Assembly (NCBI GenBank): GCA_944363535.1 | Contig: CALVUG010000008.1 | Span: forward strand, 1 to 39,852 | Source: an uncultured Bacilli bacterium | GTDB taxonomy: Bacteria > Bacillota_I > Bacilli_A > RFN20 > CAG-826 | Direction of reading: 5' to 3' | Length of the DNA stretch: 39,852 bases | In this document: one piece after another, positions 1-7,613 of the stretch | Layout: each line of letters starts with the position of its first letter | Position numbering within the stretch: the stretch's first letter is position 1 | Translations under genes and position numbers: made by a program | Notes under the pieces: model-generated | Told to the model about the DNA's origin: nothing | The model's input: the letters and a program-made list of their open reading frames with translations, nothing else | Database searches by the model: none

Positions 1-816
1 GTTTGGATGTTCTTCGTAGAAATCTTCGATCATAAGTTCGATCATTCTTGTATTCGCTTGGCCCCAAGTATGCCAAACTGAGATTTCAGTTTTCTTTTTA
101 GTGGAATTAAAATACGCAACATAAGTCGTATTTTCTTTAACTTCAGAAATTTCAGGGGACCATCCAGCAAATGAATAAACATAATAGTCTTCTTCCCTAG
201 TAGGAGTTGGACCATCATAAGTAGGAATAGTTCCATAAGGAACATTTTCATCTACTTCTAAAACAGTACCATCGTAATTTTTCCAAGTGATAGTATATGT
301 TCTAATTTCATTATTGTATTGAGCAACATATTCTGCATCGCAGTAAACCATAGTTAAATTAGGCATCCAACCTGTAAAATTATAAACATACTGAGATTCA
401 CTATCTCTAGTAGGAGCTGGACCATCATAAGTAGGAATAGTTCCATAAGGAACATTTTCATCTACTTCTAAAACAGTACCATCGTAATTTTTCCAAGTGA
501 TAGTATAAGTGTTTATATTGCTAGAGTATTGAGCAACATAAGTTGCATTACTAGTCGCTGCTACTACAGTAGGTGACCAACCTGTAAAAGTATATGAATA
601 ATTAGCACTATCGTTTCTTATAGGAGTTGCGCCATCATAAGTAGGAATAGTTCCTTTTTTCACATTTTGATCTATTTCAAGTATTGATCCATCGTAGTTC
701 TTCCAAGTTATCGTATATGTATTTACATCGTTGCCAATTGGATTTGAAGAACACCCTGACAAAGTAATTAACATTAAAGTGATGGGTAGTAATAATTTTA
801 GTCTATTGGTAATCAT
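1..816 (-). CDS. Lipoprotein ABC-type solute-binding protein with InlB-type repeats (3' end off window)
   Basis: Reads from an ATG at 816 (SD GGAGGT at about 825-830) and is open to base 1, so only the first 272 codons are present. A signal peptide ends in a lipobox LSGC with Cys22 as the lipidated residue. Residues about 33-242 are three tandem copies of a roughly 70-residue module (TYTITWKNYDG, GTIPTYDG, YTFTGWSP, TYVAQY), the pattern of Listeria-Bacteroides/InlB B repeats (Flg_new family). After the third repeat the chain continues ISVWHTWGQANTRMIELMI, which resembles the mature N-terminus of family 1 extracellular sugar-binding proteins. Inference: a membrane-tethered binding protein held off the surface by a repeat stalk, for sugar or similar uptake. 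Permease genes would lie outside the window. The lipoprotein and repeat calls are firm; the binding-protein call rests on about 30 residues. Confidence 0.75.
   Translation of the reverse strand, partial: MITNRLKLLLPITLMLITLSGCSSNPIGNDVNTYTITWKNYDGSILEIDQNVKKGTIPTYDGATPIRNDSANYSYTFTGWSPTVVAATSNATYVAQYSSNINTYTITWKNYDGTVLEVDENVPYGTIPTYDGPAPTRDSESQYVYNFTGWMPNLTMVYCDAEYVAQYNNEIRTYTITWKNYDGTVLEVDENVPYGTIPTYDGPTPTREEDYYVYSFAGWSPEISEVKENTTYVAYFNSTKKKTEISVWHTWGQANTRMIELMIEDFYEEHPN
197..716 (-). repeat. Three tandem 210-bp coding repeats
   Basis: The same coding segment recurs at exact 210-base intervals (aligned bases accatcataa at 211 and 421, gccatcataa at 631). The two copies nearest the left edge are almost identical at DNA level over about 100 bases (197-296 against 407-506, one difference seen), while the third is more diverged. 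This points to recent duplication or gene conversion of the two promoter-distal copies. They encode the InlB-type repeats of the lipoprotein. Confidence 0.85.
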
Positions 817-839
817 ACAAATTAACCTCCATATGTAAA

Positions 840-879
840 ATAATAGCAAAAATTAGGTGGTGATTGTAGTTTAAACTAC
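840..879 (-). promoter_or_regulatory. Candidate promoter with palindromic operator for the solute-binding gene
   Basis: A perfect 14-base palindrome GTAGTTTAAACTAC lies at 866-879. On the minus strand a -10-like TATTAT is at 840-845, and the -35 position (863-868, TACAAT, weak) overlaps the palindrome. A weak -35 under a palindrome is what a regulated promoter often looks like. It also sits 10 bases after the larE stop, but no T-run follows it in that direction, so a terminator is less likely. Confidence 0.4.
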
Positions 880-889
880 CTCTATTTAT

Positions 890-1681
890 CTATTTATCGT
901 AACTTCCTTTGCGATAGCCATTCAAGTCGAGAGTAATAAATTTATAACCTAGTTGGTTTAGCGCGTATATCACTTCTTCATCTTTCACTAGTTTAGAAAA
1001 ATCTTTTCTTCTAATTTCTAAACGTAAGATATCATTTTCTTCCCTCGCTCGAACAATTGGATAGCCGCATGCTTTTAAAATTACTTCAACTTTTTCAACT
1101 CGTCTTAATTTTTTTAACATAAGTTGACTATCATAAGGAAATCTCGTCGCAAGGCAACTATTAGAAGGCATATCGAATTCGCTAATGGCAATTTTTCTCG
1201 CACATTTTCTTATATCTTCTTTATAAAAATCTAAGTCGATGAGAGGAGTAAGAATTCCTAATTCTTCGATGGCTTTTTTCCCAGGCCTAACTTCACCTAA
1301 GGTATCAGTTTTATTTTCGCCCACTAAAAGTTTATTAAAGCCATCTTTTTTCATCGTTTCTAAAATTGCCTTCATCATCGCTTTCTTGCAGTGATAACAA
1401 CGCATGACACTATTAGATTTGATTGTAGGAACTTTTAAAGTATCGATTTCGATCACTTCGTAAGGAAGATGATATTTATCTAAAAGCATAAAAGCGGTTT
1501 TGTAATTTTCTTTTCCCATCAAAGGATGTTTAACAAGGTAGCCTTTAACACGCTCTTCGCCTAAAGTCATGGTGGCAAATTTTAATAAAAATAAAGAATC
1601 GATGCCACCAGAATAAGCGATAGCGGCTTCACCTTGTTCTTTTAAATATTTTTTTAAATTATTTAATTTAATATCTTTCAT
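890..1681 (-). CDS. larE: LarE, ATP-dependent sulfur transferase for the nickel-pincer nucleotide cofactor
   Basis: The 263-residue protein has the PP-loop ATP-pyrophosphatase motif SGGIDS at 24-29 and the LarE signature SNSCLATRF with Cys176, the position of the sulfur-donating cysteine in Lactobacillus plantarum LarE. LarE adenylates the carboxylates of P2CMN and converts them to thiocarboxylates. A CxxC pair (Cys95, Cys98 in MRCYHCK) is also present; together with Cys176 this matches the three-cysteine class of LarE reported to hold a [4Fe-4S] cluster rather than sacrifice its own cysteine. The start overlaps the larB stop by four bases (ATGA), so the two are translationally coupled. It is the last gene of larC-larB-larE. 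Length is normal for the family. Confidence 0.93.
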   Translation of the reverse strand: MKDIKLNNLKKYLKEQGEAAIAYSGGIDSLFLLKFATMTLGEERVKGYLVKHPLMGKENYKTAFMLLDKYHLPYEVIEIDTLKVPTIKSNSVMRCYHCKKAMMKAILETMKKDGFNKLLVGENKTDTLGEVRPGKKAIEELGILTPLIDLDFYKEDIRKCARKIAISEFDMPSNSCLATRFPYDSQLMLKKLRRVEKVEVILKACGYPIVRAREENDILRLEIRRKDFSKLVKDEEVIYALNQLGYKFITLDLNGYRKGSYDK

Positions 1682-2418
1682 TTTTCCGCGAGTAGATTAA
1701 TTTGATGAGCGATATAAGCCGCGCCAAAACCATTATCGATGTTGACGACGCTTACCCCATTCGCACAAGAATTGAGCATCGTAAGTAAAGCGCTTAAACC
1801 ATGAAAATTCGCGCCATAACCAACAGAAGTGGGACAAGCGATGACTGGAACTTTGACTAAACCGGCAACGACGCTTGCTAAAGCGCCTTCCATCCCCGCC
1901 ACGCAGATGATGACATTCGCACTTTTTATTTCTTCTTCATAAGCTAATAAACGATGGATACCAGAAACGCCTACATCGTAAATCTTTTCTATGTTTGAGC
2001 CTAAGAAATCTAAAACTTCATACGCCTCATTTGCGACTCTAGAATCCGCCGTTCCGGCACTTACGATGATGACCTTACCAACTTTTTTCTTCTCTTTCGT
2101 CATCTTTAAAATGCGCGAATGCTTATCATAACTTACACTTGGAAGATAATTTTTAACATAGTTAAATTGTTCTTCGCTTACTCTCGTCGCTAAAGCTTCA
2201 CCATTTTTTTCGTATAAGTTAAGGAAAATCTTTGCGAGTTGTTCTTCACTTTTATTTTCGCCGTATATCACTTCGCTTACGCCAGTTCTTTGCTTACGGT
2301 CATGATCAATTTTAGCGAAGCCTAGATCTTCAAAAGAAGCATTCTTTAGTAACTTTAAAGCTTCTTCTTCGCTCATCTTGTCATTTTTATATCGTCTTAA
2401 TATCTCTTTAATTTCCAT
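1678..2418 (-). CDS. larB: LarB, pyridinium-3,5-biscarboxylic acid mononucleotide synthase
   Basis: The 246-residue protein has a PurE-like C-terminal half: VSAGTADSRVANEAYEVL at about 120-137, VAGMEGALASVVAGL at 173-187 and SVGYGANFHGLSALLTMLNSC ending at Cys218, the likely active-site cysteine. LarB carboxylates and hydrolyses nicotinic acid adenine dinucleotide to P2CMN, the first step of nickel-pincer cofactor synthesis. The ATG lies inside the end of larC (11-base overlap) with no good SD, so translation probably depends on coupling to larC. The N-terminal 100 residues are the usual LarB extension. Confidence 0.95.
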   Translation of the reverse strand: MEIKEILRRYKNDKMSEEEALKLLKNASFEDLGFAKIDHDRKQRTGVSEVIYGENKSEEQLAKIFLNLYEKNGEALATRVSEEQFNYVKNYLPSVSYDKHSRILKMTKEKKKVGKVIIVSAGTADSRVANEAYEVLDFLGSNIEKIYDVGVSGIHRLLAYEEEIKSANVIICVAGMEGALASVVAGLVKVPVIACPTSVGYGANFHGLSALLTMLNSCANGVSVVNIDNGFGAAYIAHQINLLAEK

Positions 2419-3577
2419 AACTAGTTAGTTTGATAAATAAATCGTATAAATCTTTTAAAGGAACGTCATTTTTCTTCGCTACTTCTTTTAAAGATTCGTA
2501 TTCAGGATAAATCTTTATTCCATTTGGAGTGTAAACTTTCTTACCTTTTAACATTCCATAAATTGAGTCGACGCTAATTTCTTCTCTTCTTAAAGTGAGA
2601 CGTTTTTCTTTACGGTATCTTATCCCAATGGAAGAAGTTTCTAAAAAGATGACTTCGCTTATCTTAGCTAAATCGTTCGGTCTTAAAATTACTTCTAATT
2701 TATAAGCAGGACGATTCTTTTTCATAAAAAGCGGCGAATAAGAAACATCTAAGGCTCCTAGCTCGAATAATTTTTCTTGGACGTAACCTAAAATTTCAGG
2801 ACTAATGTCATCGATATTCGTATTTAAGACGTAAACGTCTTCTTCGTTCATCTTATCTTCTTCTTCGATAAGAAGCGAAACTAGAATGTTAGGTATTTTA
2901 ATATCTTTAGAACCCGCTCCGTAGCCACTTTTAATAATTTTTCCATAAGGAAATGGTTTAATACTTGTTACTAAAGTAGCGAATATTGCCGCGCCGGTCG
3001 GAGTGATAAGTTCCGTTTCGACATCGATTTGTTTAAAAGGAATTTGATGCTCTTTTAATATTTCTAAGGTGGCCGGAACTGGCACTGCCATGAGGCCGTG
3101 CTGGCAATTAATGAAGCCTTTTCCTTCATTTAATTCTCCACCATAAATTTTATCGGGATGAATTTTATCGACTAAAATCGCTGTACCGACGATATCGATG
3201 ATAGAATCTAATGCTCCTACTTCATGAAAATGTACTTCTTCAATCGGAACATCGTGCACTTTACTTTCCGCTTTCGCTACGACGTAAAATATTTTCTTGG
3301 CTAAAGCTTTGACGGAAGCATTTAAGTCACTTTCATCGATAATTTTATTAATATCACTTAAATGTCTATGGACGTGACTTTCTTCCACTTTTACTTCCAA
3401 AAGCTTCGCGTGAATATGATTTTTATTCGTCTTTTTGATAATAATTTCGTAACCTTCAAGATGTAATTTCTTTAGTTCATCTAAAAGATAATTATCATCA
3501 CCGATAATTTCTAATAACGCGGCTAAAGTCATATTACCGCTGATGCCACTTGGGGCGGATAGATATAATATTTTCAT
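2408..3577 (-). CDS. larC: LarC, nickel insertion protein for the nickel-pincer cofactor
   Basis: The 389-residue protein begins MKILYLSAPSGISGNM, the LarC opening, and carries the expected HVHRHLSDI histidine segment (about 69-77), VHFHEVGALDSIIDIVG and ELITPTGAAIFA. LarC uses CTP to place nickel into the bis-thiocarboxylate made by LarE. The gene is one uninterrupted frame, unlike L. plantarum where larC1/larC2 are joined by a programmed frameshift. The start ATG overlaps the stop of a 31-codon upstream ORF (TTATGA). The usual client gene larA (lactate racemase) is not in this window, so the cofactor must serve an enzyme encoded elsewhere. Confidence 0.95.
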   Translation of the reverse strand: MKILYLSAPSGISGNMTLAALLEIIGDDNYLLDELKKLHLEGYEIIIKKTNKNHIHAKLLEVKVEESHVHRHLSDINKIIDESDLNASVKALAKKIFYVVAKAESKVHDVPIEEVHFHEVGALDSIIDIVGTAILVDKIHPDKIYGGELNEGKGFINCQHGLMAVPVPATLEILKEHQIPFKQIDVETELITPTGAAIFATLVTSIKPFPYGKIIKSGYGAGSKDIKIPNILVSLLIEEEDKMNEEDVYVLNTNIDDISPEILGYVQEKLFELGALDVSYSPLFMKKNRPAYKLEVILRPNDLAKISEVIFLETSSIGIRYRKEKRLTLRREEISVDSIYGMLKGKKVYTPNGIKIYPEYESLKEVAKKNDVPLKDLYDLFIKLTSYGN

Positions 3578-3669
3578 AATTTTTTTATTAGTCGGATATT
3601 AATTAGTTCGTAAAGTTTAACGAGAGACTCTGGACTAATAACTTTTGTGAAATATACTTTGCTTGGCAT
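3574..3669 (-). pseudogene. 31-codon ORF leading the lar operon, probable 5' stump of a DUF362 gene
   Basis: A strong SD (GGGAGGA) precedes ATG at 3669. The peptide opens MPSKVYFTKVISPESLVK and runs 31 residues before a TGA that overlaps the larC ATG. From memory of the family, the SKVYF-T opening followed by a helical ESLxKLYE segment is how DUF362 (ferredoxin-like, PF04015) proteins begin, and full members run to several hundred residues. The last residues (IRLIKKL) do not look like the family. I infer that a deletion removed the rest of the gene and fused its first codons and promoter to larC. The alternative is a true leader peptide that couples ribosomes into larC. Confidence 0.55.
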
Positions 3670-3708
3670 ATTTTTTCCTCCCTATCAAAAGTTATTAAAT
3701 TCAATTAT

Positions 3709-3737
3709 TTTATATGTTAAAAGTTAGTGGTTGTCAA
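3709..3737 (-). promoter_or_regulatory. Promoter of the lar operon
   Basis: Minus strand: TTGACA at 3732-3737, 17-base spacer, TATAAA at 3709-3714. A near-consensus sigma-A promoter about 40 bases before the DUF362-like ORF. No operator or riboswitch was seen in the short leader. Confidence 0.85.
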
Positions 3738-3761
3738 CAATTGTGATTTATTTAACAATAA

Positions 3762-4955
3762 TTAAGCAAAATAGGTGTTGATAAAAGACATGTAAGCAAT
3801 TTGAAAGTTTTTAAATGCACTAGTGAAATTGAAAGCCTTCGAAATCGATTCAGAAGCATAGAAAAGTAAGACGTAAGCGAATAGTAACTGGCTAAAATTG
3901 AAACTGCTCGCCGCTAAAGTGATAGAAATAGCTAGTAACGCAATTAAAAACCAGACGATATATTTCTTTAATAAGTAAAGTTTACCTACTTCTTCACTTA
4001 ACGTAGAAAGTTCTTTCACTAATGCTTCAAAGTAAGCGTAATCTTCTTTTTTCGCTACTTCGAGTAAACTTTCCTTCTGTAAAATTTGTAATTTCTTCGG
4101 TTCGACGTATCTTTTTTCGACGAAAAAGAAGCAAAGATGAACGATGAAGATGATGAAAAATAGATAGATGAAGATAAGATTACTTAAAGAGGCTAAAACA
4201 AGTAAGATGAGGATGCTCGTAAGATTACTGATGAAAGTAATCGGAGCGTTGATGCTAAAAGTTTTTAATTCGATGATCGTCTTCAAAGATTTTTCACTAC
4301 CATCCGCCTTATATAAGTAATTAGCAAGATAAGTTTCATCAAATTTCTTCGATAAGGATAAAGAATAGGTACGATAGATGATCTCTAAGATGACGAAACA
4401 CATGAGAAGTAAAATCGGTAAGAAAAATGGAATATCAGGCGAGACGATGAAGATGAAAGAGAAGAAAGTTAAACTAGTCAAAGTATTTAATATCACTTGT
4501 ATTTGTCTTTCTTTCTTAGGAATGAACTTATAGACGCGCATCTTCTTCTTATCTTCTTTTACTTCATCATAGATGAGACAAGTATTTGCAAACAATAAAT
4601 AAAATTCTTCTAATTTCATCTTCTTCTTTCCCTCTAATGGATCAGCGAAGTAGATGTAATTTTTCTTAATTTTATAGACGAGAACAGCGTGGCCTACTTC
4701 ACCTTTTTTAATTTGAGCGATGAAAGGAAAAGTATGGATAGTTAATAAATCTTCGTTTTTTAAAAAACGATAGCCATTTAAAGTGACGCCATAATTCGAG
4801 GCGATATCTTTCAATTCTAAAAATGAATAAGTACCGCTCAATTTTGGGTGCTTCAAATATAGATATCCTCGGTCCTTCTTCAAATTAGCGAGGAGCATCT
4901 TTAAACAGGTGTAGCCACAATCGTCTGGGTAAAGTTGAGAAATCGTATGTATCAC
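3762..4955 (-). CDS. C39 peptidase/ABC membrane-domain protein lacking the ATPase domain
   Basis: Residues 1-130 form a C39 double-glycine peptidase domain with all catalytic positions: Gln7, Cys13 (DDCGYTC), His89 (GHAVLVY) and Asp105 (FADP). Residues about 155-375 give six hydrophobic helices (about 157-171, 176-194, 238-258, 260-280, 332-350, 355-372), a full ABC exporter membrane domain. The protein ends at residue 397, just after helix 6, whereas peptidase-containing bacteriocin/leader-peptide exporters continue with about 230 residues of nucleotide-binding domain. No Walker A or signature motif is present and no separate ATPase gene lies nearby. The start is GTG at 4955 with no clear SD; the next Met would delete Gln7 and Cys13. 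Likely cleaves double-glycine leaders; export would need an ATPase from elsewhere. Confidence 0.8.
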   Translation of the reverse strand: MIHTISQLYPDDCGYTCLKMLLANLKKDRGYLYLKHPKLSGTYSFLELKDIASNYGVTLNGYRFLKNEDLLTIHTFPFIAQIKKGEVGHAVLVYKIKKNYIYFADPLEGKKKMKLEEFYLLFANTCLIYDEVKEDKKKMRVYKFIPKKERQIQVILNTLTSLTFFSFIFIVSPDIPFFLPILLLMCFVILEIIYRTYSLSLSKKFDETYLANYLYKADGSEKSLKTIIELKTFSINAPITFISNLTSILILLVLASLSNLIFIYLFFIIFIVHLCFFFVEKRYVEPKKLQILQKESLLEVAKKEDYAYFEALVKELSTLSEEVGKLYLLKKYIVWFLIALLAISITLAASSFNFSQLLFAYVLLFYASESISKAFNFTSAFKNFQIAYMSFINTYFA

Positions 4956-5003
4956 ATAGTATTAATACGCTAGGCTAAGAAAAGAAATGACCAAAAATAA
5001 AAG

Positions 5004-5031
5004 AAAAACGGCCAATTTCTTGACCGCTTTT
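5004..5031 (-). terminator. Rho-independent terminator after rpsU
   Basis: On the minus strand, CGGTCA pairs with TGGCCG around a short A-rich loop (one G-T pair), flanked by an A-run and a T-run, six bases after the rpsU stop. Confidence 0.75.
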
Positions 5032-5036
5032 GAGAC

Positions 5037-5213
5037 TTATTTACGATTTTTACGACGAGCCTGTTCAGATTTCAATTTTCTTTTGAGACCAGGCTTTAGA
5101 TAGTATTCGCGTTTCTTGGCTTCTTGAAGGGTACCAGCTTTATTTACTTGACGTTTGAAACGGCGAAGAGCTTCATCTAATGATTCGTTTTCGCGTACGA
5201 CTGTCTTCGGCAT
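5037..5213 (-). CDS. rpsU: Ribosomal protein bS21
   Basis: The 58-residue basic protein opens [19 protein letters not shown] and ends in an Arg/Lys-rich tail, as bS21 does. It is a small-subunit protein near the anti-SD region of 16S rRNA. The frame is open further upstream, but the ATG at 5213 follows an SD (AAGGAGATGATAAG) and gives the family's usual length. It has its own promoter and terminator and so is probably monocistronic. Confidence 0.97.
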   Translation of the reverse strand: MPKTVVRENESLDEALRRFKRQVNKAGTLQEAKKREYYLKPGLKRKLKSEQARRKNRK

Positions 5214-5247
5214 CTTATCATCTCCTTCACTAAGTCGTTCGAATGTA

Positions 5248-5276
5248 ATTATAAAGATAGAATGATACTTTATCAA
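5248..5276 (-). promoter_or_regulatory. Promoter of rpsU
   Basis: Minus strand TTGATA (5271-5276), 17-base spacer, TATAAT (5248-5253), about 35 bases before the rpsU start. Confidence 0.85.
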
Positions 5277-5294
5277 TAAAATATCATCAGTTGA

Positions 5295-5930
5295 TTAAAT
5301 AATTTTTGGTCCAGAAGACGTTCCGATACGATTCGCCCCAGCTTCGACCATGGCTAAGAGGTCTTCATGGCTTCTTACTCCGCCACTAGCTTTAACGCCC
5401 ATATCTTCACCGACGGTTTCGCGCATCAATTTGACGTCGTGCACGGTCGCGCCACCCGTCGAAAAGCCAGTCGAAGTTTTGACGAAATCCGCCCCAGCGG
5501 CTTTAGCTAACTTACAAGCACGTACTTTTTCTTCATCGGTGAGTAAACACGTTTCGATGATAACTTTTAAAGTATGCGCACCACACGTATCTTTGATACG
5601 TCTAATTTCTTCTTCGACGTAATGATCATCATGGTCTTTAAGTCTAGAGACGTTGATGACCATATCGATTTCATCCGCGCCTTTATCTAAGGCATCTTTC
5701 GTTTCGAAAACTTTAACTTCAGTCGTATTGGCGCCTAACGGGAAGCCGATGACTGTACACACTAAAACTTCGCTACCCTTAAGCGCATCTTTTGCAAGGC
5801 TTACGAAACCTGGATTGACGCAGACACTTTTAAAACCATATTCTTTAGCTTCTTCACAAAGTTTCAAAATAGCGTCTTTTGAAGCATCTGGTTTAAGCAA
5901 AGTATGATCGATGAGTAAATTATAATTCAT
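5295..5930 (-). CDS. deoC: Deoxyribose-phosphate aldolase
   Basis: A 211-residue class I aldolase that splits 2-deoxyribose-5-phosphate into glyceraldehyde-3-phosphate and acetaldehyde. Visible active-site residues: Lys151 (FVKTSTGF, Schiff base), Asp90 (EIDMV) and Lys180 (VKASGGVR). The open frame extends six codons upstream, but ATG at 5930 has the SD (AAAAGGAGC) and fits the usual start [15 protein letters not shown]. Length matches short bacterial DeoC. No other deoxynucleoside genes are adjacent; it sits between rpmF and rpsU. Its own promoter is not obvious, so read-through from rpmF is possible. Confidence 0.97.
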   Translation of the reverse strand: MNYNLLIDHTLLKPDASKDAILKLCEEAKEYGFKSVCVNPGFVSLAKDALKGSEVLVCTVIGFPLGANTTEVKVFETKDALDKGADEIDMVINVSRLKDHDDHYVEEEIRRIKDTCGAHTLKVIIETCLLTDEEKVRACKLAKAAGADFVKTSTGFSTGGATVHDVKLMRETVGEDMGVKASGGVRSHEDLLAMVEAGANRIGTSSGPKII

Positions 5931-5953
5931 AAACGCTCCTTTTAACAAAATAA

Positions 5954-5973
5954 AAGTTAGGTAAACCTAACTT
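5954..5973 (-). terminator. Terminator overlapping the rpmF stop codon
   Basis: AAGTTAGG-TTTA-CCTAACTT is a perfect 8-bp stem followed by TTATTTT on the minus strand. Its first arm begins within the rpmF TAA. Moderate GC suggests incomplete termination, which could feed deoC. Confidence 0.8.
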
Positions 5974-6181
5974 ATTTCTTCGAAGATTCTTCTTCAGTCT
6001 TCTTTTCTTTTTTCACGATGACTTGACGACCATCGTAATAGCCGCAGCTTGGGCACACTTGGTGAGCCTTGATCATCGCACCGCAATGGGAGCAAGTGAC
6101 GAGACCGCTAACCTCTAATTTAAAATGAGTACGTCTCAAACGTTTCGCCGATTTCGATGTACGCCTGAATGGAACTGCCAT
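5972..6181 (-). CDS. rpmF: Ribosomal protein bL32 (zinc-ribbon form)
   Basis: The 69-residue protein starts [17 protein letters not shown] and has four zinc ligands, Cys30, Cys33, Cys43 and Cys46, so it is the zinc-binding type rather than the Cys-free paralogue. The Lys/Glu-rich tail (56-69) is longer than usual. The common partner yceD (DUF177) is not upstream. A TATAAT lies at 6207-6212 with a weak -35. Confidence 0.97.
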   Translation of the reverse strand: MAVPFRRTSKSAKRLRRTHFKLEVSGLVTCSHCGAMIKAHQVCPSCGYYDGRQVIVKKEKKTEEESSKK

Positions 6182-6323
6182 TATCCTTCACCTCACTTCC
6201 GACAATATTATATAAAAAGAAGAAGATTAAAGAAAGTCATTTTTTGACTTAGTCAAGATTTTTGCTAATTTTTAACGATAAATTTCGATTGTAAATAATC
6301 ACTAATTAGATACTTATAAATTA

Positions 6324-7613
6324 CTAAAATCTAACTTTAACATTAAAATCGATGTCTTTTTGTGTAATCTTAGTTTTGACGATGTCTCCGATATGAGCGT
6401 CCTTCACTCCGAGCATGATGTAATTATCGCTCATACCGTAATAGATGTCATTTTTATTGTCTTTTGATTCAATTAATATCTCTACTTCTTTTCCTAACAT
6501 CTTAGAAAGAATATTTTCTCTTAATGATTTTTCGACATCTAATAAAGCATGCACTCTTTCTTTCTTCTTTTCTTTACTTACGTCATCTTTTAAAAATTTT
6601 TGCGCGTACGTGCCATTTCTTTCTGAATATGGAAAGACATGAACTTTAAAAAAGTTCACTTCCTTAATAAAATTTAACGTCTCGATAAATTCTTCATCGC
6701 TTTCGCTTGGAAAACCGACGATGATATCCGTAGCAAAACTTACGTCACTTACTTCTTCTTTTACTTTCTTTACACGTTTTAAAAACGCTTCTTTATCGTA
6801 ATGACGACGCATCAATTTTAAGATGCGGTCACATCCACTTTGCAAAGATAAATGAAGGTAACGACATAGACGGCGATCATTTTTAAGTAAGGCGATAAAT
6901 TCATCGCTTAAAGTCGATAATTCGACGCTAGATAGACGAAGTCTATATAAATTAGGGTAAGTAACAAGTATGTCTTTTAATAAGGACACTAAGTCACCTA
7001 ATTCATCTAGATACGCTACTGTATCGATGCCGGTGAGAACTATTTCTTTGATGCCATGATTTAATAATTCGCCAATTTCTAAGATGATATCTTCTCTTTT
7101 TCTTATGCGCATCCTGCCGCGCACGTATGGGATGATGCAATACGTACAAAACTTATCGCAGCCATCGCTAGATTTGACGTAAGCCCTGACGTGGCCTTTA
7201 AATGAAGCGATATGGCCTAATTCTTCGTACGTTCGACTAGTTTTATCATTTAACACTAATCTTGGCTCTAAGGGTGTGTTTTGAGCGATTTTAAGCACTT
7301 CTTTACGCCCTCTTGTGCCGATCGCCGCACTTAAAAATGGTAACTTAGTGAAAATTTCTTCTTTTAAATCTTCGACGATGCAACCCATCGCTACGCATTT
7401 TGCCTCCGGATTAAGCTTATGCAATGAACGTAAAGTTTTTAAAGACTTATTTTTCGCTACTTCGGTGACATCGCACGTATTGACGATGATAAGTTTAGCC
7501 TCTTTTACATATTCTACTACTTTATGTCCTAACTTTAAAAATGAGGCTTTGAGAGCCTCTACTTCGTAGTCGTTAACTTTGCAGCCTAGAAAACTAAGAT
7601 AGACTTCCATCAT
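6324..7613 (-). CDS. mtaB: MtaB, tRNA t6A37 methylthiotransferase
   Basis: A 429-residue radical-SAM methylthiotransferase. The N-terminal UPF0004 domain holds Cys11 (GCKVN), Cys47 (NTCD) and Cys78 (MGCIVE) for one [4Fe-4S] cluster; the radical-SAM CxxxCxxC is Cys152/156/159 (CDKFCTYC); a TRAM-like domain ends the chain. MtaB converts t6A to ms2t6A at position 37 of ANN-decoding tRNAs. The SD AAAGGG precedes ATG at 7613; a second ATG follows at once (7610). The first overlaps the TGA of the upstream gene by four bases, indicating coupling. Confidence 0.93.
   Translation of the reverse strand: MMEVYLSFLGCKVNDYEVEALKASFLKLGHKVVEYVKEAKLIIVNTCDVTEVAKNKSLKTLRSLHKLNPEAKCVAMGCIVEDLKEEIFTKLPFLSAAIGTRGRKEVLKIAQNTPLEPRLVLNDKTSRTYEELGHIASFKGHVRAYVKSSDGCDKFCTYCIIPYVRGRMRIRKREDIILEIGELLNHGIKEIVLTGIDTVAYLDELGDLVSLLKDILVTYPNLYRLRLSSVELSTLSDEFIALLKNDRRLCRYLHLSLQSGCDRILKLMRRHYDKEAFLKRVKKVKEEVSDVSFATDIIVGFPSESDEEFIETLNFIKEVNFFKVHVFPYSERNGTYAQKFLKDDVSKEKKKERVHALLDVEKSLRENILSKMLGKEVEILIESKDNKNDIYYGMSDNYIMLGVKDAHIGDIVKTKITQKDIDFNVKVRF

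Noticed and set aside
42-251. Minus-strand 69-codon frame near the left edge
   Set aside because: It is out of frame with the lipoprotein that fills 1-816 and only reflects its repeats.
1678-1681. Possible UGA-as-Trp code, given Mollicutes-like composition
   Set aside because: TGA ends larB and the 261-residue gene exactly where the next gene starts, and Trp is written TGG throughout.
5350-5907. Plus-strand frames opposite deoC
   Set aside because: Shadows of a well-conserved aldolase; no start signals.
6245-6257. TTGACTAAGTCAA inverted repeat between mtaB and rpmF
   Set aside because: Short, AT-rich, without a clear T-run or correctly spaced -10; it could be a weak mtaB terminator but cannot be supported.
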